Assembly: GCF_002798015.1 (NCBI RefSeq)
Contig: NZ_PGTZ01000008.1
Location: 310,001-374,000, forward strand
Origin: Luteimicrobium subarcticum
Lineage (GTDB): Bacteria; Actinomycetota; Actinomycetes; Actinomycetales; Cellulomonadaceae
Direction: 5' to 3'
Length of the DNA stretch: 64,000 bases
Position 1 is the first letter of the stretch; each line of letters starts with the position of its first letter. Positions 33,516 to 41,588 of this stretch are shown here, piece after piece. The notes under the pieces were generated by a model. That model did not search any database, was not told the DNA's origin, and saw nothing but the letters and a program-made list of their open reading frames with translations. The position numbers and the translations under genes are program-made.

Positions 33516-34151
33516 TCAGGCGGCGCCTCGGTCGGGGGCGCCCATGTCACCGGTCGCGGGGACGCCGTCCGCCAGGCCGTAGCGCAGCAGCACCGTCCCC
33601 GACGGGCTGGGCGCCGGCGGCTCGAGCAGCGTGAGGGTGGTCGGCACCGCGCCGCCGTCGAACACCTTCTTGCCGGTGCCGAGCAGGATCGGGTGGACCC
33701 ACAGGTCGAGCACGTCGAAGAGCTTGTCGCGCAGCAGGGTCTGCACGAGGTTGAGGCTGCCCACGACCTTGACGTTCTCGTGGCGTTCCTTGAGCTCCGC
33801 GACCGCGGCCGCGAGGTCGGGGCCCAGCTGTGACGATCCCGCCCAGTCGAGGTTCGGCCGCCCACGCGACGCCACGTACTTCGGGATCCCGTTGAACAGG
33901 GTGGCGATCTGGTTGTCCTCCTCGCCCGCGTACTGCGGCCAGTACCCGGCGAAGATGTCGTACGTCCGGCGGCCCAGCAGCAGGGCGTCCGTGCCCTCGT
34001 ACGCCGCGGCGACCTGGGCCCCGGCGACGTCGTCGATCAGCGGCGCCTGCCACCCGCCGAACGGGAACCCGATCGGGTCCTCGTCCGGTCCGCCGGGGGC
34101 CTGCGCGACGAGGTCGAGGGTGGCGAACAGCTCGATCTGGATGATGCCCAT
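33516..34151 (-). CDS. Dihydrofolate-reductase family protein (RibD C-terminal type)
   Basis: 211 aa. The fold signature is clear: N-terminal strand 'IIQIELFATLDLVAQAPGG', 'ALLLGRRTYDIFAGYWP' (NADPH-side motif with Gly-Arg-Arg-Thr-Tyr), 'KVVGSLNLVQTLLRDKLFD' and 'LWVHPILLGTGKKVF'. Many actinobacteria carry several such proteins; they are NADPH-dependent reductases of unknown substrate, distinct from true FolA. The ATG at 34151 has GGAGG upstream; the frame is open to 34259 but without conserved sequence. Monocistronic. Confidence 0.87.
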   Translation of the reverse strand: MGIIQIELFATLDLVAQAPGGPDEDPIGFPFGGWQAPLIDDVAGAQVAAAYEGTDALLLGRRTYDIFAGYWPQYAGEEDNQIATLFNGIPKYVASRGRPNLDWAGSSQLGPDLAAAVAELKERHENVKVVGSLNLVQTLLRDKLFDVLDLWVHPILLGTGKKVFDGGAVPTTLTLLEPPAPSPSGTVLLRYGLADGVPATGDMGAPDRGAA

Positions 34152-34275
34152 GGTGTGGTCCTCCGTGTGGTGTCCGGCTGTCACTGCCGTCACTGTCGAC
34201 CGACCGCCGTGAGGTCGGAAACTCGTCGCCCGGGCGAGAAGGGGCGCTCGTCGGGCCACGGCGCGGCAGGGCCCC

Positions 34276-34281
34276 TACGCT
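34276..34281 (+). promoter_or_regulatory. Leaderless promoter -10 (TACGCT)
   Basis: TACGCT followed by 7 nt and the ATG at 34289. Confidence 0.6.
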
Positions 34282-34288
34282 CGTCGCC

Positions 34289-34489
34289 ATGGCCCTGGAC
34301 TGGAAGTTCGTCGAGACCGGATGGGTGGCGGGGGAGCGGGGCGGCGGGTATCGCGTCACGTTGCTCGGCAACGGCACGTGGGAGCTCGACTACCCGTTCC
34401 CCACGACGGACCACACCGGCATCTTCGCCACCGTGGACGAAGCGAAGGCGTGGGCGGAGCAGGAGCACCGGCGCCACCTCACGGCCTGA
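34289..34489 (+). CDS. Small hypothetical protein, 66 aa
   Basis: 66 aa, no TM or signal. Sequence: 'MALDWKFVETGWVAGERGGG', then beta-like 'YRVTLLGNGTWELDYPF' and a helix 'VDEAKAWAEQEHRRH'. This small alpha/beta unit is conserved in style with other actinobacterial short proteins, but I do not recognise the family. Coding status is supported by a leaderless promoter at the right distance and by third-position GC bias. Its only near neighbour on the strand is the TM protein gene 66 nt downstream. Confidence 0.65.
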   Translation: MALDWKFVETGWVAGERGGGYRVTLLGNGTWELDYPFPTTDHTGIFATVDEAKAWAEQEHRRHLTA

Positions 34490-34555
34490 CGTTCCGGACC
34501 CCGCGGGCCTCTGCCGCCGGCGCAGTCCGTCGTCGGGTCGTGCCAGACTCCGACG

Positions 34556-35164
34556 ATGGCATCGACCAAGCAGGGGGGCATCGGATGGGGTGGGAAGGTC
34601 GCGATCGGCGTCGTCGTCGCGGTGGTCGGGGCTGTCGTGCTCGTCGCGGCGGCGTTCTTGCACGGGCTCGACGAGTGGGCGGACGCCAACCGCAGCCTCT
34701 CCGTGCCGGTGCCCGGGGGAACGACCACGCCGGACGGCTCGCCCGGGCCGGGCTCAGGGGGTGCGGCCGACCGTGCCGGACCGGAGGGTGACGGGCCTGA
34801 GGTCGCGCCGGGGAACGCCGACCAGTGGCACGGCACCGCAGCGCCGGATGGTCCGCTCCCTGCCGACGACGTGGTGGCCTCGGTCGCCCGGCTGCCCTGG
34901 GATCCCTCGGCCGCCGGCGCGCGGGCCGCGGGCGTCGCGGCCGTCGAGCGGGTGGTGCCCGCGGGCACGCTCGTCCAGGCGGAGCTCGGTGACGACGCAC
35001 TCGTCGTGACCGCAGGGGTCCCCGGGACGAGCGAGTGCGTCGTCGTGGTCCGCCCGGCGCAGGGCAAGGCGTTCCTCTTCTCGGACTTCGACCGGATCCT
35101 GCTCGCGCCGGGCGAGGGCGGCTGTGCCCCCTACCTCTACCTCGCCCCCGTGACGACGCACTGA
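34556..35164 (+). CDS. Hypothetical single-TM protein with extracytoplasmic domain
   Basis: 202 aa. Short Lys-containing N-terminus, TM '[20 protein letters not shown]' (about 15-34), a Pro/Gly/Thr linker (50-95), then a domain of about 105 residues containing 'ERVVPAGTLVQAELGDDALV', 'GTSECVVVVRP' and 'GEGGCAPYLYLAP'; its two Cys may pair outside the cell. A -10-like CAGACT lies 6 nt before the ATG (one mismatch to TANNNT), so it may be leaderless too. Function unknown. Confidence 0.68.
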   Translation: MASTKQGGIGWGGKVAIGVVVAVVGAVVLVAAAFLHGLDEWADANRSLSVPVPGGTTTPDGSPGPGSGGAADRAGPEGDGPEVAPGNADQWHGTAAPDGPLPADDVVASVARLPWDPSAAGARAAGVAAVERVVPAGTLVQAELGDDALVVTAGVPGTSECVVVVRPAQGKAFLFSDFDRILLAPGEGGCAPYLYLAPVTTH

Positions 35165-35236
35165 CTCCCGACCGACCGCCCGGCCGCCCGGTGGCCTGCG
35201 TCGCCGGCCGGCCCGGAGTGGTCTTGCCCGCAGCGG

Positions 35237-36004
35237 TCAGCGCTCGTGCGCGAACACCACGACGTTGTCGACGAAGTGGCCGGTGCTGCGGTCGAACGCC
35301 CCGCCGCACGTGATGAGACGCAGCTCAGGACCCTTCGTGTTGCGGTAGACGGTCTCGACGGGGAAGTCGTCCTTGGGGTACGACGCCACCCTGTCGACGA
35401 CGAACGTCACGGTCGTCCCGTCGGCGCGCGCCACGTGCACCGCCGCGCCGGGCTTCACCGCGCCGAGCGCGTAGAACACGGACCGTCCGTCCGGGCCGTC
35501 GACGTGCCCCTCGATCACGGCGGGGCCGTCCTGCCCCGGGCGGGGCGATCCCTCGTACCAGCCGGCCTTGTCGTAGTTCTTGCCGGGCGTGGAGACCTCG
35601 ATCGTCCCGTCCTTCGCGAGCCCCATGGTGAGCAGGGGCGACGTGATGCCGACGGAAGGGATCGAGATCTGGGTCGGTCGCGCGACGTGGGCGGCCGGGC
35701 GAGCGGTGGGCGCAGCGGCCTTCGCGGGCGCCGGGACCGCGGCGCCGCCGCCTGCGGCACCGGTGGGACGGGCGGTGGGATCGTCCGACACCTCGGGCGT
35801 CGTCGCGGGCGCGGCGTCGGTGGCGAAGGCTGCGGGGGGAGCCGGAGGGGAGGGGGTCTGTGTCGCGAGCCCGACCGCCACCGCGGTGGCCCCGCCGACG
35901 AGCAGGGCCACCGCGGCGACGGTCCACGCGCGACGCCGCCCGCCGCCCGGGGTGCGTGCCGCGTCGCCGCGGTCGTCCCGGGCGCGGGCGTCGTCGTCGG
36001 ACAT
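35237..36004 (-). CDS. Class F sortase
   Basis: Transpeptidase anchored in the membrane that attaches surface proteins to the cell wall or cleaves them. 255 aa: cytoplasmic N-terminus, TM at about 26-47, Pro/Ala linker (48-108), catalytic domain 110-255. Seen: 'AVIEGHVDG' (His167), 'LITCGG' (Cys233) and Arg239 in 'FDRSTGHF', the His-Cys-Arg triad of sortases, in the class F arrangement. The start overlaps the stop of the upstream CHRD protein by one base (TGATG), so the two are translationally coupled and the CHRD protein is a likely substrate or partner. Confidence 0.9.
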   Translation of the reverse strand: MSDDDARARDDRGDAARTPGGGRRRAWTVAAVALLVGGATAVAVGLATQTPSPPAPPAAFATDAAPATTPEVSDDPTARPTGAAGGGAAVPAPAKAAAPTARPAAHVARPTQISIPSVGITSPLLTMGLAKDGTIEVSTPGKNYDKAGWYEGSPRPGQDGPAVIEGHVDGPDGRSVFYALGAVKPGAAVHVARADGTTVTFVVDRVASYPKDDFPVETVYRNTKGPELRLITCGGAFDRSTGHFVDNVVVFAHER

Positions 36005-36795
36005 CAGCGCTCGACGTCCGCGGTGCGGCGACGGCTGCGCGTGGCCACGGCGGCGGCGGTGCCGGCGAGCAGCGCGAGGCCGCCCCCGACGAACAGACCG
36101 GTGTGCTCGACGCCCGTCGTCGACCCCGAGCCGGTCTGCGCCCCACCGTCAGGCATCATCGACATCTGCGAGGCGCCGATGATCCCGCACAGGGCCGGGT
36201 CGGTCGCCTCGGTGGGCAGAGACGGGTCGAGGTCCGACTTCGTCGAGCCGTCGTACTTGCCGTCCTTGTTGTAGTCGACGCCGTGCACGACGATCCCCGC
36301 GCCGCCGGACAGGATGTCCTTCGCGACGGCGTCCGAGACCTTGATCGACCCGCGCTGGTAGTCGATCGTGCCGCCCTTCGCGGTGTCGAACCGCTTGACG
36401 TCGAGCGCCGACTTGGCCGACGTGTCGCCGGAGGTGGTCAGCGAGACCTCGATCATCCCGTAGGCCTTCATGCCCTCGGAGGTGTTGATGTGGCCGTCGC
36501 CGTTCGTGTCGTCAGCAATGACTGGACACCGGTGCTGGGAGTCGTCCGCGAAGTGGATGTGCGCGGCGTGCGGGCTCCCGGCGAGGAGGCCGGTCGCCTT
36601 GTAGGTGACGGTGAGCACGTCGTCCTTGATGGAGACCATCGCCGTGCCGGACGCGTCGACGCCGTTCCCGACGACGGGACGCAGGTCGGCCTGGCCGGAG
36701 CCGGACTCCGCGGCCGACGCCGGACCGGCGACGGCGAACAGCGCCCCGACGGCCAGCGCCGGGACGGTGAGGAGAGCTCGCGTGCGGTTGTTCAT
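36004..36795 (-). CDS. CHRD-domain surface protein with C-terminal anchor
   Basis: 263 aa. Signal peptide (1 to about 28, 'AVAGPASAAES' at the cleavage region), CHRD domain with 'TYKATGLLAGSPHAAHIHF' and the 'ADDTNGDGHINTSEG' Asp-rich loop, which looks calcium-binding, and 'VHGVDYNKDGKYDG', a second Asp-rich loop. The C-terminus has a hydrophobic helix ('GLFVGGGLALLAGTAAAVAT') and 'RSRRR', as in cell-wall sorting signals, but no LPXTG; the nearest is 'VEHTG'. ATG with AAGGGA upstream. It is coupled to the class F sortase. The CHRD domain occurs in chordin and in bacterial surface proteins; its ligand is unknown. Confidence 0.85.
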   Translation of the reverse strand: MNNRTRALLTVPALAVGALFAVAGPASAAESGSGQADLRPVVGNGVDASGTAMVSIKDDVLTVTYKATGLLAGSPHAAHIHFADDSQHRCPVIADDTNGDGHINTSEGMKAYGMIEVSLTTSGDTSAKSALDVKRFDTAKGGTIDYQRGSIKVSDAVAKDILSGGAGIVVHGVDYNKDGKYDGSTKSDLDPSLPTEATDPALCGIIGASQMSMMPDGGAQTGSGSTTGVEHTGLFVGGGLALLAGTAAAVATRSRRRTADVER

Positions 36796-36909
36796 GTGCC
36801 ATCCCTTCGGTTCACCCGCGGGCGGGTGTCCGCCGTCGGGTGTCGTGCCGGGTGCCGCACGGTGGCGGCCTTGCACGGGGTTCGGCGCACGCGGGGGTGT
36901 GGATGGGTC

Positions 36910-37875
36910 TCAGGTGCGGATCTCGTCGTACCGGTTCCAGAACTGGTCGCGCAGCTCGTAGCGGGTGTGGTCGGAGAGGTCGTAGATGCCGAGCGCGTCG
37001 CTCGCGTCCAGCAGGAGCGCCTTGTCGATCTCGCGAGGGATCGAGGGCCGCCCGCGCTCGAGCCCCGACCAGGACTCGGCGGTGGCGCTGCGCTCGAGCG
37101 ACTGCAGCACCCGGTCGACGACGGCGGCGACGACCTCGGACGGGTCGTCCAGGAGGTCGTCGTGGTGCGTCGGACGGCTGACGCTGCCCGTGCTGCTCGA
37201 GTACACGACGACGGGGCGCGGTTCGCTGGACGTCGGCCGGCCGATGCTCGACGCGATGTCCTTGGGCGTCGGCCCGACGGGCGCCGGGCGCGCCGTCGTC
37301 GCGCTCGCGGGCTCCGCAGGGGCCTCGACCTTCATCACCGCGCCGTCGATCGCGTCGGGGGAGAGCGTGACGAGCTCGTCGGCCGCGCGGACCAGGTGGC
37401 GGCTCACGCCGTGGGCCTTGCCGGCGACGGTCGGGACCGCCATGACGACGACCTGGACGCCGTGGACCTGCGACTCCTCGACGGCCTCCGTGAGGTCGTC
37501 GTCGCCGGAGACCAGGACGAACACGTCGGCCGCGCCGTTGCGCGCGTGCGTCACGAGGTCGAGCCCGAGCCGCAGGTCGACGCCCTTCTGCTGGCCGTCG
37601 ACCCCGAACCGGCCGAGCCGCAGCTTGACCTTGGGCAGCTCGCCGATGCGCTCCTGCTGGGCGTCCGGGACGGCGTTCTTCGCCGAGTCGTACCAGTGGA
37701 CGCGGAGCACCGGCAGTCCGGAGAGCTCCTGCGCCTGCGCGATCAGCGCCTCGATGAGCCGCCGGTACTCGACGTGGATACCGCTGCGGAGCGAGGTGCC
37801 GGTGACGCGGGTCGCGATCGAGGCGAGGAGGTACCCGGCGTCGACGAAGACGGAGCAGTGGGAGCGCACGCGCAC
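36910..37875 (-). CDS. NYN-domain (PIN-like) putative RNase
   Basis: 321 aa. Seen: 'CSVFVDAGYLLASIATRV' (first acidic residue), 'RVHWYDSAKN', 'LRLGLDLVTHAR' and 'VLVSGDDDLTEAVEESQVHG' with the remaining acids of the NYN/PIN active site. NYN proteins (LabA/YacP-like) are predicted metal-dependent RNases. The C-terminal part after residue 190 has a Pro/Ser linker and a helical domain of unknown kind. GTG at 37875 as written; a second GTG at 37869 lies 6 nt after CATGCT and may be the true leaderless start. Cytosolic. It lies upstream of the CHRD-sortase pair on the same strand, 114 nt away. Confidence 0.82.
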   Translation of the reverse strand: MRVRSHCSVFVDAGYLLASIATRVTGTSLRSGIHVEYRRLIEALIAQAQELSGLPVLRVHWYDSAKNAVPDAQQERIGELPKVKLRLGRFGVDGQQKGVDLRLGLDLVTHARNGAADVFVLVSGDDDLTEAVEESQVHGVQVVVMAVPTVAGKAHGVSRHLVRAADELVTLSPDAIDGAVMKVEAPAEPASATTARPAPVGPTPKDIASSIGRPTSSEPRPVVVYSSSTGSVSRPTHHDDLLDDPSEVVAAVVDRVLQSLERSATAESWSGLERGRPSIPREIDKALLLDASDALGIYDLSDHTRYELRDQFWNRYDEIRT

Positions 37876-37894
37876 AGCATGACAGGGGACGCCC

Positions 37895-38140
37895 TCAGGC
37901 GTCGTCCGTCGTGGCGTCCGGCGCGGGGATCTCGTGCGGGCGGTAGGAGGGGAGGCGGCTCGCCGGGATGATCGCGAGTGCGCTCATGCCGGCGAGCACG
38001 AGCAGCCCGGTCTGGAGGGTCGAGGCGGCCCTGTTCGTTGACGGCGACGGCGGCGGCGACCTGGAGCGGGGTCGCGTCGGTGTGTGCGAGCGCGTCGTTC
38101 GACGCGAAGGGGGTGTTGTCGAGGTTCACGTGGGCGATCA
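37895..38140 (-). pseudogene. Decayed 3' fragment of an MFS transporter
   Basis: Two minus-strand frames together read as the end of an MFS permease: 'VNLDNTPFASNDALAHTDAT' and 'PLQVAAAVAVNEQ' in one frame, then, after a single-base shift near 38020, 'TLQTGLLVLAGMSALAIIPA' and 'SRLPSYRPHEIPAPDATTDD' in another, ending at 37895. The last helix and the cytoplasmic Arg-Leu-Pro tail are typical of MFS C-termini. Nothing upstream encodes the rest of the permease, so this is a remnant even if the frameshift were a sequencing error. The 144 nt between it and the glycosyltransferase stop contain no gene I can support. Confidence 0.5.
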
Positions 38141-38284
38141 GTGGGGGCGGGCAGCGGGCCGGTGGCTGCGTCCTGCGCGACGCCCTGCACGTCGAGGTCC
38201 ATCGTCCTCCCGCCCGTCGCGGGGGTGTGCGGAGCGGTGCGAACCTCGGGCGCATCGTGCCGCGGCGCGACAGCTGCCTCGGTG

Positions 38285-39064
38285 TCACCCGGATCGGGCC
38301 ATGAGGTCCTCACGCAGGTAGCGCGCGTAGCCGCCCGGGGTGCGGCCGTGGCTCCGTCCCGACGTGCGGACCCAGCACGCGTCGGTGGCGACCGTCCTGG
38401 CGCCCGCGCGGCGGAGCCGCGCCACCAGCTCCACGTCCTCGTGCTCGGGCAGCGGCTGGAAGCCGCCTGCAGCCAGGTAGAGGTCGGCACGGACGCCGAG
38501 GTTCGCCCCGTGGACGTGCCCGTTCGCCTGGCCGGGGACGTGGCGAGCGTGCCACGCCTCGCGCTGCGCCGGGGTCAGGTCGGCAGGATCCGGCCGGACG
38601 GTGCCGATCATGACGTCGGCGCCCCCGCGTGCCAGGTCGAGCTGCGTCGTGAGCCAGTGCGGCGGCACCACCGAGTCCGCGTCGGTCGCCGCCAGCCAGA
38701 CGCGATGCGGGTCCTGTCGGGACGGGACCGCTGCCGCCTCGAGCGCGTGCCGGTACCCGGCGGCCCGCGCGGCACCGACGCTGCGCCTCTCGACGACGGC
38801 GGTGTCGAACCCGGACGCCGACGCGATGGCAGCAGAACGGTCCCGGCAGGCGTCGAGCGCGACGACGACCTGGTACGCGACACCGATGTCGTCGCGCGGG
38901 CCTGCGTCGTCGGTGGCGCGGACGCGGTCCGGGACGGCGTGGTCGACGGCGCGGCGGAGCGACGCCAGGCAGCGCGGGAGGAGCTCCTCCTCGTCGTGCA
39001 CCGGGACGACCACGACGACGAGGTCGACCGCGTCCGTGGTGCCACGAGGCCGGGGCGGCGTCAC
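38285..39064 (-). CDS. Family 2 glycosyltransferase
   Basis: 259 aa GT-A fold. Seen: 'LVVVVVPVHDEEELLPRCLA' at the N-terminus (nucleotide-sugar pocket), 'WLAATDADSVVPPHW' with the Asp-x-Asp metal site, 'GANLGVRADLYLAAGGF' and 'EHEDVELVARLRRAGAR' (Glu-Asp catalytic-base region). No TM, so cytosolic or peripheral. The GTG at 39064 overlaps the stop of the PIG-L/methyltransferase gene (GTGA). It is the last gene of a five-gene operon that has all start/stop codons overlapping. Donor and acceptor unknown. Confidence 0.87.
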   Translation of the reverse strand: MTPPRPRGTTDAVDLVVVVVPVHDEEELLPRCLASLRRAVDHAVPDRVRATDDAGPRDDIGVAYQVVVALDACRDRSAAIASASGFDTAVVERRSVGAARAAGYRHALEAAAVPSRQDPHRVWLAATDADSVVPPHWLTTQLDLARGGADVMIGTVRPDPADLTPAQREAWHARHVPGQANGHVHGANLGVRADLYLAAGGFQPLPEHEDVELVARLRRAGARTVATDACWVRTSGRSHGRTPGGYARYLREDLMARSG

Positions 39065-40494
39065 GCGAGCCCCTCGACCTGCGCGACCGAGCGGCCAGGT
39101 GGCGGCGTGAGCACGTCGAGCAGGAAGTCGGCCTCGTCGTGCCGGGCGACGCGGTCCAGGTCGCCGCGGGCCGCCAGCGCGTCGTGCACCGCGTCACCGC
39201 CGAGCGGGTACTCGGCCACCGGGTGCCGCCAGTGGCACGCGACGACGACGCCGTCGGGCGTCAGCGCCCCGGTGACGGCGTCGAGCAGGCGGTCGAGGTC
39301 GGCGCGCCCGAGGTAGTACCCGACCTCGGACAGCACGACGAGGTCGAACCGGCCGTCCGGCCAGTCGTCGGGCAGCGCGCGCTGCTCGAACGAGGTGACC
39401 GCGTCCCAGGGGGTCCCCGCGAAGCGACGCCGGGCGACGGCGAGCGGTGCCGCCGCGATGTCCACGCCGAGCAGCCGGTCGCAGCGCGGTGCCAGGTCGA
39501 GGGTGAGACGCCCCGTGGAGCACCCGACCTCGAGCGCCGACGTGAACCGCTCGCGCGGCAGCGACGCGACGGTGAGTGCGCGCTTGCGCTGCTCGTACCA
39601 CCGCGTCTCGAACCCCCAGGGGTCCGACCTGCCGCGGTAGAAGTCGTCGAAGAAGGCCCGGGGCAGGGAGTCGCCGTCGGATCGGCACCCCGGCGCGCTG
39701 TCCGCAGGATCGGCGCGGGCCGATGACGCGTCGGTCCGGACGAACACCTCGAAGGGTCGGGCGAAGTGCCCGAGCATCTCGGCGTGCAGCAGCGCCTCGT
39801 CCCCCGGCGCGGGGGACAGCGGACGGTGCTGGGACGCATGGGCGGCGACAGCGCGCGACTTCGCGTCGCGTTCGTCGCCCGCCAGGTCGAGGCGTCGTAG
39901 CGAGCGCACCGGGAGGTCGCCCGGCAGGCTGTCCGGCGAGCCCCAGTGCCAGAACCAGACGGGGTATTCCAGCAGGGTCACGCCGGCGCGACCCGCCACG
40001 GCCGCTGCGGCCGCGCCGGCGACGCGGTGGTCCCGGTGGCCGTCACCGCGCCACGGCGCGCACAGGAGCACGCCCGACCTGCGCGCTGCCGGCCCGAGGG
40101 CGGCCTCGATCTCGTCCTCGAGCGTGCCGGCGTGCTCGCGCAGGCCGCCGTCGGGCAGGGCGAGGAACCTCAGGGCCACGCGGCGCCCGAGCGCGCCGAC
40201 AGCGGTGACCACCTCGCGCCGCCGGGTCGCCGCGAGGTCCGCCGGGGTGTGCGCCGGGGAGGCCGGGTGGGAGCCCTCGCCGTCGGACGCCACGACGACC
40301 GTCACGGCGATCCCGAGGGCCGTCGCCCGTGCGACGAGCCCGCCCGCACCGAGGCTCTCGTCGTCGGGGTGGGCGGCCACGACGACGACCCGGCGCACGT
40401 CGTCGAGCTCCAGAGCCGGCAGGTCGGACCACCAGTCCGTCGCGAGCCACCGCTGCTCGGGGGTGCCGGGCTCGCGGTGGTCGAAGCTCACCAT
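39061..40494 (-). CDS. PIG-L deacetylase / SAM-dependent methyltransferase fusion
   Basis: 477 aa, two domains. Residues 1 to about 255: PIG-L (LmbE/MshB-like) Zn deacetylase with 'VVAAHPDDESLGAGGLVAR' (His42, Asp44, Asp45), 'PWRGDGHRDHRVAG' and 'AHASQHRPL'. Residues about 280-477: NodS-like SAM methyltransferase with 'FFDDFYRGRSDPWGFETRWY' and motif I 'ALEVGCSTGRLT', 'LLGVDIA'. PIG-L enzymes remove acetyl groups from N-acetylglucosaminyl conjugates, for example in mycothiol synthesis. The fusion suggests consecutive deacetylation and methylation on one intermediate. It overlaps both neighbours (ATG 40494 within the acyl-CoA dehydrogenase end). The genuine MshB is expected elsewhere in the genome. 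Confidence 0.88.
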   Translation of the reverse strand: MVSFDHREPGTPEQRWLATDWWSDLPALELDDVRRVVVVAAHPDDESLGAGGLVARATALGIAVTVVVASDGEGSHPASPAHTPADLAATRRREVVTAVGALGRRVALRFLALPDGGLREHAGTLEDEIEAALGPAARRSGVLLCAPWRGDGHRDHRVAGAAAAAVAGRAGVTLLEYPVWFWHWGSPDSLPGDLPVRSLRRLDLAGDERDAKSRAVAAHASQHRPLSPAPGDEALLHAEMLGHFARPFEVFVRTDASSARADPADSAPGCRSDGDSLPRAFFDDFYRGRSDPWGFETRWYEQRKRALTVASLPRERFTSALEVGCSTGRLTLDLAPRCDRLLGVDIAAAPLAVARRRFAGTPWDAVTSFEQRALPDDWPDGRFDLVVLSEVGYYLGRADLDRLLDAVTGALTPDGVVVACHWRHPVAEYPLGGDAVHDALAARGDLDRVARHDEADFLLDVLTPPPGRSVAQVEGLA

Positions 40495-41588
40495 CCGGTC
40501 CCGTCCGTCGCGAGGAGCTCACGGCCGAGCGACGCGTCGTCGCGCTCGGCGTGCCACTGGCGCACGTAGACCGCGAGGTCGGCGACCCGTCGCGCGTGCC
40601 GTTCGTCCTGCGTGAGCGGGCCCGGGCCGAGCCCGTGGGCGGCGCGCTGCAGCGTCTCCTCGACGGTGCGCGCGACGACGCCGCGCACGCGCTTGGCGAG
40701 CAACGACGGCGCGGTGTCGGCGGAGACACCGTCGCGCTGGGCGTCGACCAGGTGGGAGGCCTCCGCGAGGGTCGTCCGGGCGGCGTGGAGCGAGACGTCG
40801 ACCGCGCCGAGGTGCGCCTGGGCCACCTGGTCGGGATCGCGCGTTCCGCCGGTCGCGACTGCCGCCAGGTCCCGCGCGACACCGACGGCGCCGCCCCACC
40901 AGCAGGCGGCCACGCCGATGCCGCCCCACGCGAACCCGGGACGCCGGAGATACCACTCCGGGCCGCCGACGGGGACGGCGGGCGCTCCCGAGAACGACAC
41001 GGGTGCGCTGACGACCTGCTGCAGTCCGCGCGAGACCCAGGGTCCGGTCGCGGCCTCCACACCGGGCCCGCGCAGCGCCACGGCGAACAGGCGACGGCCC
41101 TCGTCGGTCCACGCGGTCACGAGGGCGTGCGACAGGTCGCCGGCGAGCGAGCACCACGGCTTCACCCCGTCCAGCACCCAGACCCCCTCGGCGGCGGCCG
41201 CGCCCAGCTCCGGCGAGGCCGTGAGCCGGACGCCTGGTCCCTCGGCGGCGAAGACGCCCCACGTGCTTGCGGCGTCGGCGTCGACCCGCGAGAGGTCGAC
41301 GGGGTCGGGCGCCTGCGCGAGGACGGCGACGGCGTCGAGGTGCGGCTCGAGGATGCGAGCGACCCCGACGTCGAGCGCAGCGGTCGACGCCAGCAGCTCC
41401 CATAGCTCCCGGGTGCGTCCCGATCCCGGGTGCGGTGCCCAGGCACCGATCTCCCGCGCCCAGTCGAGCGTCGCGCGGACGTCCGTGCCGAGGGTGTCGA
41501 CCGTCCCGAGCGCCGCCGCGAGCCGTCGCGTGGCGTCGGCCGACTCCGGGGTGGCCGTAGGCCCGAGCCGGACCGGTGCACCCGTCAT
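40488..41588 (-). CDS. Acyl-CoA dehydrogenase-like flavoprotein
   Basis: 366 aa. Acyl-CoA dehydrogenase fold: N-terminal helical domain (to about 100), central beta domain with 'GVWVLDGVKPWCSLAGDLSH' and 'GRRLFAVALRGPGVE', and C-terminal helices ('VARDLAAVATGG', 'LRGVVARTVEETLQRAAHG'-like region with 'HGLGPGPLTQDERHARRVAD'). The usual catalytic Glu is not obvious, and the protein is shorter than fatty-acid enzymes, so it probably acts on an operon-specific substrate. ATG at 41588 overlaps the epimerase stop. Reading through to 41684 would only add Arg-rich sequence. Confidence 0.8.
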   Translation of the reverse strand: MTGAPVRLGPTATPESADATRRLAAALGTVDTLGTDVRATLDWAREIGAWAPHPGSGRTRELWELLASTAALDVGVARILEPHLDAVAVLAQAPDPVDLSRVDADAASTWGVFAAEGPGVRLTASPELGAAAAEGVWVLDGVKPWCSLAGDLSHALVTAWTDEGRRLFAVALRGPGVEAATGPWVSRGLQQVVSAPVSFSGAPAVPVGGPEWYLRRPGFAWGGIGVAACWWGGAVGVARDLAAVATGGTRDPDQVAQAHLGAVDVSLHAARTTLAEASHLVDAQRDGVSADTAPSLLAKRVRGVVARTVEETLQRAAHGLGPGPLTQDERHARRVADLAVYVRQWHAERDDASLGRELLATDGTGW

